Below, piece by piece: positions 54,626-64,000 of a DNA stretch of 64,000 nucleotides. Below the pieces are notes generated by a model. That model was given only the letters and a program-made list of their open reading frames with translations, had not been told where the DNA came from and did no database searches. The stretch is from Klebsormidium nitens (taxonomy: Eukaryota > Streptophyta > Klebsormidiophyceae > Klebsormidiales > Klebsormidiaceae), in the NCBI GenBank assembly GCA_000708835.1, contig DF237060.1, forward strand, positions 62,001 to 126,000, written 5' to 3'. The position numbers were made by a program, and so were the translations under genes. Numbering within the stretch: position 1 is the stretch's first letter; every line of letters begins with the position of its first letter.

Positions 54626-57600
54626 CTAAAGGATCACGCAGCAGCCCTTGACTGGGGTCGGCCCATCCGCATCCTCGCCTGTCGGCCTGGCTCCCACGCG
54701 CTCATCCCTGCCTTCCTCAGCGGGCTGCCCAGTGGCAGCAGGCACAGCCCCCACAGACGCCGGCGCGCTTTTCTCCGCTGCTACCCCGCCATTCGCATCT
54801 CCGTTCGTTGCCACGTGTCCATTTGCTGCCATGTGGCTCGCTGCGGCTTTGTCCACGGACTCTACCGGCCCCGTCTTTGCAACATCGCTAGACGCCGATG
54901 TCTCAAGTGCAACCGAATCATCGGGTGTTCCGTTCACGTTCTGTGCAACACGTGCCAGAACGTTCTCTACGCCTGTTTTCGCGGTAAGCTTCACAGCTGA
55001 TCCCGCAGCAGCCGACGGTGGCGCGGGGTCTGCACACTTTGCGCTCTTTCTCGCGGCTTCCTCCTCGATTGCCGCCCTCTCAAACGCGTGTCTCTCCTCA
55101 GTCCCCTTCTCCTCAGCGATGCTGATTTCAGCCACGTGCACTGCCCCTACGTCTGTCCCCACCTGGGGTTCCGGCGTCGGCGCTCTTTCCGAACCCTTTG
55201 CGCTGTTTCGCACGGCTTCTTCCTCGATGGGAGAGCTCTCAAACGCGAGCTTCTCCTCTCTCGCCCTCTCCGCAGTTTGCGCGGCAGCCGCTTTCATCTC
55301 CGTTTCCGCCTTCGCCTTCTTTTCCGCATCCTCTTTCGCACTCGCTTCAGCAGCCCTCTTTGCAGCGGCCTCCCGTTCCGCTTTCTCTTCGGCTTCCCGT
55401 CTCGCCTTCTCCTCTTGCGTTTTCTTCGCTGCCGCCTCTCTCTCCCCCCGAGCTTTTTCCTCGGCTTCCCTCTTCGCCTTCTCGTCGGCTGCGACCCTCG
55501 CAGCTTCCGCCTCAGCTTCTTTTCGCGCTTTCTCCTCCGCAGCTTTCTTCATCTCAGCCTCGTTCTCCGCCCTTTTCCTCTCTTCTCTCGCCTTCTCTTC
55601 GGCAGCCTTCCTCTCTGCCTCCTCCCTCTCGACCCTCGCTTTTTCCTCCGCAGCTTTGGCGGCTGCCTCCCTTTCCGCCCTTGCTTTCTCCTCTGCTGCA
55701 ATTCTTGCAGCCCGTTCCTCCTCTTCTCGCTTCGCTTTCTCTTCCGCTTCCCTCTTCAGCGCCGCCTCGTGTGCAGCCCTCTCCTCTTCTTCCTTCATTG
55801 CTCTTTCCCTCTCCTGCTTCTCAGCCAACTCTTTCTCGGCCGCCTCTCTAGCAGCCGCCTCCGCTTCCTTCTTCTCCTCTGCTTCTTTCCGCGCCGTCTC
55901 CTCACTCGCCAGCTTCTCCTTTGCTTCCTTTTCCTTCTTCACACTTTCGGCCCTTTCTAGTTTCAGCTTCTCCATACGCTCTTTCAGCTCCTCGCGCTTC
56001 TGAGAGCTTGCCCCAACGTCGCCCTTCTCCAACTTCGGCTTCACAGCGCTGACATCAGCAGCCCCCACACGCACCTCGCTCGTGCCAGTGGCCCCAGCCA
56101 GCCAACTAGCAGCAGCCTCTCCTCCCTCCATCATGGTCGTCTTTTTCTTCCTCTCCGACTTGCTTTTGGTCAGCGTGGCTTCGCTGGCACTTGAACCGGA
56201 CCCACTTACACCAGCGCTGGGCCCACTCACACCAGAGGCCTCCTCAGGGGACGGTGACTTTCCAAACGTCTTTTCGACCGCGTCCTGGAGGGCCTGCCCA
56301 GCCCGCTTCTGCTGCGCGGTAGGGGGGAGTCCGGAAGAGGCGGCCCCCTGGGAAGAAGAACCCCCCAGAATGGAAGGGCGGGCCTCGACCTCCAGCTCGG
56401 TGTCGCTGTTGTCGACAGAGCCTGCGGGAATCACAATTCTTCGGTTCCACATTAAGGAGTTGAGATTTTCTGGGAAAAAGCACAAAGCCAGGGAAATCAG
56501 CACGCAGGATAGAAAAGGAATCTCGAGCCCTCACTGGCCTCTTGACCAATAAGTTTCAGGTCTTTTAAAACGTGATACACAGTTGCTCCATATGCCACAA
56601 GAGCACAAGAGACTTTTCGTAGGAGTCTGGTTCGTCCAGAACCACCTGCCGATAATGCTCTAGACCCCTGTCCTGAAACACAATCGATCAAGAGTGAAAA
56701 TGAGAAGACAGTGCATCACGAGGTTATCCTTAAGTGGCTTGCATCCAGGCGAAACAACACCTTGTGAACCAGTATTCGATCCTTGTAGATGTGTCAACAA
56801 GGCCCCAGAAACTTTGTGAATGCAATATCCATCTGCCAGGTGATTCGGCTGAGCCTATGATGCCTGAAAGAAGTGATGGTCAATGACCATATATTTCAGT
56901 ATCATACGAGCGCTTGACCTTACGGGCATAACAATATTGTGCGTTTTTTATCGTCCGCCAGTGGCAACATAAGGTACAAAGGTATTTGAGGCGAAAAGTA
57001 AAAGGTGACCACGGCACCTTCAAAGCCATCCGGTTCTGAAAGACCCGATTGGTTCGCGATGAGGAGCATAACAAGGGCTCCAAATATATACCAGAATTTA
57101 CATGACTGATCCTGGTGCAACTTCTTAAAAGTGGCATTGCCTTCAGTCCACCTTTTCGAAACAGACGCATTGACTTCTTTCGGCTGCACTTCAGTCCTTG
57201 CGTGAAGCAAAGTCTCAACATTTCTTGTGAACCCTCCTCTCTACAGCACAGCCAAGTCGTTAAAGCTGAGAGAGGGAACCAAGAAAAAGACAACATAGGG
57301 CACGACGCGCTCTCAGATTATATACTGCACATTGTTGTCCCTGGAGCTCCTCAAAACCATGGCTCCTAAGGTTCTACACATGACTGCCTTGCTCTTCCTG
57401 GAGTAGGAGTCTTCACTAGCCGGAGAATGCTCACAGGCTTGTCTACATGACACTCTGGTAAGGGTTTTCAAATTGACCTACTCTATGAGCCTCACAGACT
57501 CATGTCAGGAGCGCTCCCTTAGTCGAGGTCAGTAGATGAACAAAACAACAGTGAAATGTGAGCACTCACCACCAACAGAGTTTTGCCCGCTTACAGTCCC

Positions 57601-57678
57601 TGGTGTAGTTGACTGGCTCCCATCCTTCCGCTTGGAGCTCTTGCTCTTTCTCTTCTTGGTCGGCTTTTGGAACCCCAT
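54626..57678 (-). CDS. Coiled-coil / charged-helix protein with C-terminal CVIL prenylation motif
   Basis: Minus-strand exons 57678-57570 and 56421-54626 (phase 1 junction, donor GGTG|GTGAGT, acceptor TTCCCGCAG) give 634 residues, stop TAG. The N-terminus is very basic (MGFQKPTKKRKSKSSKRK). Residues about 38-170 are Ser/Gly/Ala-rich and disordered. Residues about 175-430 are an almost uninterrupted K/R/E/A helix, either a coiled coil or a single alpha helix. A degenerate repeat follows (AFESSPIEEEAVRNSAK and AFERAAIEEEAARKSAK), then an Ala-rich tail ending KGCCVIL. C-V-I-L fits a CaaX box favouring geranylgeranylation, and the preceding Cys could be palmitoylated, so membrane anchoring is inferred. 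I do not recognise a family. It is head to head with CDKE. Confidence 0.85.
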
Positions 57679-58542
57679 CTTGGAAAATCCTTAGCTCTTT
57701 CAAGGCGAAAGCTCTGACGTGTGGCAGAAACAAATGGTGCAGACCGCCTGCGCCACACTCGGTGTTGTTTGGCTGAACTGAACTGGAACCAGAAAAGGTC
57801 TGTCACTGTCTGAAGGAAGGATGGTCACTGACGCCCCAGTGCTTTTGGGAAAGGTCGCTTTCTTCTTGCCTGCGAAGACTCGTGAGTGCAAGAGAAACCA
57901 GTCCTGTGCATTTGCTGACGTCTACATCCTGTACCCAGAGCTGCACACATGGGTATAGGTATATGACAACAGAAGAAGTTTTCTGCGAAGGGGGGGACTG
58001 TGAGACTCCTCTTTATCCGAACGACTCCCCCCCGCAAAAGCAGGTTCCATGAAGGGCTGTATAACTTCGAAAGTTTTGCCGCAGTTTTCGATGCTCTGGG
58101 AGGTTTTATCGACGGTGGGGAAGGCCTTTCTGAGCACACAAACATTTCAATCGACGGTCGAGAGGCCAGAAAAACGACACCAGCGACTGACATCAGCACT
58201 GCAGACTGCAGTGCGCGTCGTAAGTTCCTCGGGCGCGGCATTCGAGCGAAGGACACCGCCATCTTTGCGGTCGGTGGCAGTCGGTGGCCACGCGAAAATG
58301 GCAGCCCGCATTGGACAAACAATGACAACGTTGGAGCACCAATAGACACAAAGCTGCAGAGCTGGGAAAGCCTTTGAAAGGCGCCTCTGAACGCTGTCCA
58401 ACGTTTCTCGTTGTTGGCTGCAATGGAAACTGGTGGCCCACGGCTACGTTGATGGAATTATGTCATGGCCCAGCATTGTCAGGAACAACTTGGCCACCAG
58501 GCGATTCCTACATGAAGAATTCCCTGAGCACACCTTCTGAGA
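57679..58542. promoter_or_regulatory. Shared 864-bp region between coiled-coil and CDKE starts
   Basis: Divergent promoter region between the ATG at 57678 (minus) and the ATG at 58543 (plus). Overlapping frames on both strands at 57825-58441 have no recognisable product. Confidence 0.5.
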
Positions 58543-61500
58543 ATGGACAGGTCAGGAGGCGGCACGGCCAGCAGCGCCGCTAGGGCGAAGGCCGTAGCGC
58601 GCCCCTCCTGGTGGGACTTGTACGAAGTGGTGGGGAAGATTGGAGAAGGGACCTACGGCCTCGTCTATCTGGTGCGAGTCAAAGACAAAGCGCAGGGCTA
58701 CAAGCTGGCAATTAAGAAGTTCAAGCCGTCCAAGGATGGGGACGGGGTATCCCCGACCGCTATACGGTGAGCTTTGACGCTTTTCACAATGGCCAGCTCT
58801 CCTGCATCGCACTGATGATGTAGCCGCTGGTCATGTTGAGACGCCTCAGTCCTAGTGGAAACCAGAAGCAGATGAAGCGGGCTTTCTTCATCCCAAAAAG
58901 GAGCTGAAGTTGCCTCTTCTCCGGCTCCTCGACCACCTCATGCACCGGATTTCAAGAAGCTATTTGACTTTGTACGCTGCAAACTCTTAATGCTCAGTGA
59001 GCCCCCAGCGTATGTAAGAATCGGGAGACTTGAGCCCAATGACAAATGGTCATCGGTCCTCTCTTCAGGAACAACTATGAGCAACTAGGACCAGAATGAG
59101 TTGGGTCTTCTTCTACGGGCAGAACAATTCTCACTCACCAGCAAACTAGTTGCCCAATATGTAACTGATCAAGCAACAAAAGCTGCTTTTGTGTGCAGAG
59201 AGATCATGCTCCTGCGAGAATGCTGCCACGAGAACATTGTCAAGCTGGTAAATGTTCACATCAACCACGCGGACGCGTCACTCTACCTGGCGTTTGACTA
59301 TGCCGAGTACGACCTCTATGTACGTTTTATACACCGCATCAGATCCATTCTGGGTCGCTTGATGTGATTGTGTTTATGAGAAAAGATTGTCTGGCGTCCT
59401 GGATACCTGGCTAACACACACTTCGGTCGTCAGTTGAGCGACATGGAGGCTGGGAGGAGAAACTGATCTGGTCAACCATGTAACCTTCTGGTGCGGCAGA
59501 AAGCAAGCCTCTAAAGAAACCCCCCCTGCCGTGCTCAAGGTTCTGGTTGGTAAGGACTGCGACAAACTGTGATGAGACATCCGATCCAGTCGAAGTTCCA
59601 AGCTCTTGCAGATGGAGAATTCTGATTGGAACCACTCTAAAGCTCCTCCCATCGCTCTTCTTCCACCGCTTGTATGAAACTCTTTTGAAACTTTCTGGCC
59701 CGCCCTCCGAGGAGTCACGGGACCCAGTCTGCCCCGCAGGAGATCATCCGCTTCCACCGTGAGAAGCTCCAGTATGCCATCAGTCCGTACACAGTCAAGT
59801 CCCTCATGTGGCAGATCCTCAATGGGCTCCACTATCTGCACAGGTAGGTCATCTATCAAAGCAGATGAGCAACAAGGAATTGTCGGACATTGTGAAGAAA
59901 GGTTTGGCAGTGACAAGAGGAACCAGTTTATATGTATGTGGAAGCCGCCCCAGGTAGTTCGTTCTTCATGAGATGGCCCACTTAGACATTGCAGAGCGCT
60001 CAAAATCTGGCTGCCAGGTTTGACCAATGAGACTGTGCCTCTCTGTCCGACTCAAAAGCCACACTGTCCTTGACTTTTCAACAAGGTTAGCGCAAACCTT
60101 CAAGATGAAATGCCTAGATCCCAACCAAGCACGGCCAAGACGTCTTCTGCGGCCTTGCTGTCGAAGGCCGCACGTGTCTTGATCGACTTTTATTTAGAAA
60201 CCCCCAAAGTCGGTCGCCTGCAGCAATTGGATCATCCACCGGGACCTTAAGCCGTCCAACATTCTGGTGATGCGGGAGGGGGACGAGGCGGGCGTCGTGA
60301 AGCTGGGCGACTTTGGCCTGGCGCGCATCTACCAGGCGCCGCTCAAGCCGCTCTCAGACAACGGGGTGAGACGTTCTTACACCTGAAGTGTCTTGGCAGA
60401 GTCTGAACCCCAATACTTGATTAAGATCAGGTTGTAAACGGTCATACTCCAAGTGCCGCAATACTACTTCAAACCTTTAAGTTTTTGAAAAAGTTTGCGA
60501 GCAGCTTCCGTATATGCAATACATGTTAATGTCAAGGTCTACCTAAAGTAATAGCAACTTTGACCGCGCCTTACTTTACAAAGAGATCTACACCTGTGGT
60601 CACTCCGTCTTTACATAACTAGGGTCTCGAAAAATGGTTCCTGAATCGACCTGCGCAATGATGTTCGTCATGACCTTAAATCCCCCTTCGAAGTCTCCTA
60701 GCAGCGCGTACTCGTTCTTGGAGTTCGTTAAAGAGTTGGTGGCTGTGCTTACGGCCGGCTGACCTGTGCAGTCGAGCGCAAGGTGCTGTGGACCACTTCA
60801 AACCTTTTAAAGCTCTTTGAACCTTTTGCTTTTTGACTTTTCAGGGATTCTGAAGATTCAACTGGAGTTGCGTCAAGTCTTGGACTTATCCGTAGGTCCA
60901 TTCGAAGCAAACGTCAGAACAATGTGGTCTCGATTTTGCCAGTACACTGTGACGGTGCGGTACCGCATGCCGGACCCGCTGCTCGATTTGAAAACCCCAA
61001 CAGATTCCCTTCCGATCGGATTTTTAACGTACTGGGACACAGAAATGAAGGTTAAGCTGCAGCGGATCTTTTAGGACTCGCAAGGAGGTCACGTCAGCGG
61101 CCCGTGCAGAGATTCGAGACCGCCGAACAGAAAGTTTTGCTTTGTGATACTGCTTCTTTGTAACGGCTGCAGTAGTTCCGGACAATAAAGCCTGGTCGGA
61201 TGGGAAGGCAAGAAAGTCCTGAAGGCAACGGGTATTCCGGTCAGTCTGAATCGAAGGAGTCTCCCGCCAAAGCACTCTCACAAGTATTGCGAGAAGTTTG
61301 GTAAGGATCAGTTCGGGACTCGTGAATAACAACTACCGCCATGCTTGGGACTCGTGGAGTTGATTCTCAAATTGTTGGGACTTCCGAACTTGTGAAGTGA
61401 GTCCAGAGTCCAAAATATGACTATTCTATCAAGGAGCGACCAAGAGAACGGTGAGAGTGACGCGGTCCCTGTTTGTGGTGACGGTTTGGTACCGTTCGCC

Positions 61501-64000
61501 CGATATGCTGCGGGGCACAAACAATTGCAATACTCTCCTTTTCATTGTCGAGGACTTCCACCCGGACACAAAGGCAAGTAATAAGTTGCAGCGGGCCTCG
61601 TAAGACTCAAGAATGAAGACACCAAGCAAACCCGGTCCCTATTTCGGCAGGTGGTGGTGACGGTATGGTACCGCTCGCCGGATTTGCTGCTGGGCGCGAA
61701 GCACTACACGCCGGCGGTGGACGTGTGGGCGGTGGGGTGCATCTTTGCGGAGCTGCTGACGCTCAAGCCGCTCTTCCAGGGGGTCGAGGACAAGGGCATG
61801 CACAACCCGTTCCAGATCGACCAGATCGACAAGATCTTCAAGGTCCTAGGTAATGGTCGAAGGCATTCAATCCTCTTTTTAGGGCCCTACTTAAAAGCAA
61901 AATTATTCCGTTTCTCTTCTGCTGTTCAGCGTAGTAGCGAATGACTGGCACTGGGCACGGCAAAGAATCCTTAGGAGCGGGAAAGCATGCACAGCCCGTT
62001 CCAGATCGACCAGATTGACAAGATCTTTAAAGTCTAGGTGATCATTGTCATTCGAGTTCTTCACGGTCCTAGGCAAAGACAGTTGTCATCAAGTCCTCCT
62101 TTTCTCTCAAAGTAGTCTCGAGTGGCGAGAGCGAGGAAGCATTGTCAGAGCTGGATAGGAGCGTTCACAACCCCTTTCAGTCGACCAGATCGACAAGATT
62201 CTCAAGGTCCTAGGTAGCGATGCATGTCACTATACGGTCCTTTCCTTGCGTCGTTCCACGTTGTGTTGAGTGACTCACAGTGGGCGTGCAAAGCCCTGCC
62301 GAATTGACCAAATCGAAAAGATTCTCAAAGTGTTAGGTGAGGCAATTACGCATTTTGCGCCTGCGCGTTTATTCTTGATTTGTTATTGTTGACAAACCCC
62401 TTTGCATCGAATGTTGGGGCAGGAGCTCTTGCTTCCTGCTTTCCCAACGTGTATCCCGAAGCAGTCGGTGTCGAGACGGTGCGTGAACACTGGTCAGGCA
62501 TTGCTTTAGAGTTGAAATGATGTTTTGCGAGACTCTGCTACCTTGGTTTTTATATCCAAAGATACAATCGGTCCATAAATTATGAAACTCATTCGGAGGC
62601 AAGACGTACCACGTGAGTGCGGTGCAAAGTCCTCTGCTGATCGCCTCGCCGCCTGCGTACAGGTCCCCCGTCTGTTGACACGTGGCCGGGCCTGGCGCAC
62701 CTCCCGTACTGGCAGCATAATCGGCAGTCCATCCAGAACAAGAAGTAGTACGTGTTTCTCGACACCCTTCCTGTTTGTACTCTCCAATCTGATAGTTTTG
62801 TTACAGATCAGTAACCGGCAGTAGGTGCAGTCGGTCCTGTCAGCCGCGATCCCCGTCTCAGCATCTGACCCCTCATCCAGAACGTGTGATCTCTTGTCTG
62901 CGCTCCCATCCCCTATGTCATGCTGTCACACGCAGTCTGCCAGTGCTTACTTGGGTATATGTCAGGCGCTATTTTCGCAATGCGAATCAGACGGCTTTTG
63001 ACCAAAGATCCTGAATCGGTTTCTGTCCCTCACTTCCCTGTGATCAAACAGCGCCTTCCCTCCATTCTCTCGTCGCCACATAGCCCTCCCAGCTTTCACT
63101 TTCAGACAGCCCCTGACATTAAGAGAGATTCCACGTGGCAGATCTCCTCCCGAACCCCCTTCATGCAACAAGACCAAACCCGCCATCCTTCTTTCTCGCA
63201 GTGACCACCCGCTTCTGCCGAGCATGACGGCGCACTTCGCAAAGACCGCCGCTTACGACCTGCTGACGAAGATGTTCGAGTACGACCCCGCCAAGAGGCT
63301 GACCGCCGAGCAGGCCCTTAAGCACGAGTACGTAACCCATTCTGGACTGGTTGATTGTCCTCACAACTTGAAAGCTAAGAGATTTCAATCAGGCGCCCGG
63401 GGGACGAACGGGTTAATGTTAGGCGTTAGGGTAGGTACGGGCATGAAGGTATGGTGAAAGGTCCTGGGATTTCTGGATCTCAGGCCTCGTAACTGTCCAA
63501 GGTTCTCGTTTTGAGCGAGCTGTGCAAGCTCGGTCCGAGCCCAACGTGAAATCTGATTGCAATTTTTTCGTGGAAGTAACAATTGCAGCCTTCAACTTGC
63601 CGTCAGCAATACAAAATGACAACGAGCTTTAGCATGAGGAAGCTGCCTTGCAGATGTCTGGTCCTTTGACGAAGGTTGTGGACTGCGCGTGCAGGTACTT
63701 CCGTCAGGAGCCGCTTCCCGGAAAGAAGTGAGTTGCCTTCCCACGAGTCCTGTCGGCTCATTCTGGTCTGTGGCGAGGCCTCGAACCTCAGAAAATGCGA
63801 TGTTGAAAGCCGGCTTTTGCCTTTTTCTGCATGAGAGCTGCTCGGCTGGCTTGCGGTAGAAAGTCCGCTTCCATCTGGCACCAAAGGGAACCAGGCCAGC
63901 CAGCGCTCGCGTGTTTTCTCTCCCTTTCTTTCGAATCAAAGAGCAGTTGGTCGATAAGAGTGCATAGTCTCACCAATCGTTGCCGATGTACATTCTTGCA
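58543..64000 (+). CDS. CDKE: Cyclin-dependent kinase E (CDK8 ortholog), 3' end outside window
   Basis: Exons in the window: 58543-58766, 59199-59319, 59740-59843, 60224-60365, 61651-61849, 62663-62747, 63202-63327 and 63695-63727, all phase-consistent (about 345 residues). CDKE/CDK8 is the kinase of the Mediator kinase module and works with cyclin C on RNA polymerase II transcription. Visible: Gly loop GEGTYGLV, catalytic Lys in LAIKKF, the plant CDKE signature [18 protein letters not shown] in [20 protein letters not shown], then [20 protein letters not shown] and [14 protein letters not shown]. The APE motif reads SPD ([10 protein letters not shown]), which is unusual. The last visible exon ends EPLPGK with donor AA|GTGAGT; unspliced it would read a stop. 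The Q-rich tail known in plant CDKE would lie beyond 64000. Both edges of exon 5 have relic copies in the flanking introns. Confidence 0.93.
60940..61525 (+). repeat. Relic copies of the CDKE exon 5 acceptor edge
   Basis: Functional edge 61651. One relic begins near 61471 (GTGGTGACGGTTTGGTACCG, encoding [14 protein letters not shown]) and an older one near 60943 (GTGACGGTGCGGTACCGCAT, with PDPLLDLK). Downstream flanks are also shared (GTTAAGCTGCAGCGGATCTT near 61050 and AATAAGTTGCAGCGGGCCTC near 61580). Spacing is 180 and about 528 bases, the latter close to three steps of 176. Confidence 0.8.
61985..62342 (+). repeat. Ladder of three relic copies of the CDKE exon 5 donor edge
   Basis: The exon 5 end ([13 protein letters not shown]) and its donor at 61849/61850 recur with donor edges near 62037, 62213 and 62336. 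The copies read CCAGATTGACAAGATCTTTA, CCAGATCGACAAGATTCTCA and CCAAATCGAAAAGATTCTCA. Each is still followed by a GT dinucleotide (GTGATC, GTAGCG, GTGAGG). Spacing is 188, 176 and 123 bases. Confidence 0.85.

Noticed and set aside
54648-56003. Long plus-strand open frame of 451 codons
   Set aside because: It is the mirror of the minus-strand coiled-coil exon; repetitive GAG/GCC codons keep the antisense frame open. The minus strand has the splice junctions and the coherent protein.
1-64000. CRISPR arrays, bacterial operons or viral genes
   Set aside because: No spaced identical short repeats of CRISPR type, no bacterial gene organisation and no viral hallmark proteins were seen. The interspersed gene structures are eukaryotic.

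Overview
The window looks like nuclear DNA of a green-lineage eukaryote, most likely a streptophyte alga of the Klebsormidium type. The reasons are plant-type genes (ClpR2, CDKE with a SPTAIRE helix, a plastid GDT1/PAM71-like protein, VPS26, a plant-style TPR-J protein), GC-rich exons split by GT-AG introns of a few hundred bases, and an internal CCCTAAAA-type telomere-like tract. The species is inferred; the lineage is well supported. Spliced models were built by hand from homology, codon phase and splice consensus.

Layout. 1-5161 holds no gene I can recognise. 5162-17578 is a head-to-head pair: a 133-residue protein with two KEN boxes (minus) and a very large J-domain protein (plus, 11 exons, about 1915 residues). 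19093-36508 is an array of eight single-exon F-box-like genes: five intact (copies 1, 3, 6, 7, 8) and three broken (2, 4, 5). It contains one inverted unit and one tandem duplication of about 3.5 kb. 38390-41170 is a second head-to-head pair: a small hydrophilic protein (minus) and a chloroplast GDT1-family transporter (plus). 42637-53461 is a third: ClpR2 (minus) and VPS26 (plus). 54626-64000 is a fourth: a coiled-coil protein with a C-terminal CVIL prenylation motif (minus) and CDKE/CDK8 kinase (plus, running off the right end).

The housekeeping genes cover plastid protein turnover (ClpR2), plastid cation homeostasis (GDT1), endosomal recycling (retromer VPS26), Mediator-linked transcription (CDKE) and chaperoning (J protein). 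They do not form a pathway. What they share is architecture: each is half of a divergent pair with less than 1 kb between start codons.

The most unusual signal is in the introns of ClpR2, VPS26 and CDKE. The edge of an exon together with its splice site is repeated into the neighbouring intron as a series of decaying copies, called exon-edge ladders here. Copies of acceptor edges lie upstream and copies of donor edges lie downstream. Spacing is about 120-190 bases, and very regular (mean 145) in ClpR2. The same genome shows perfect 20-, 24- and 35-base tandem duplications and a 3.5-kb one, so tandem duplication is visible at every scale.
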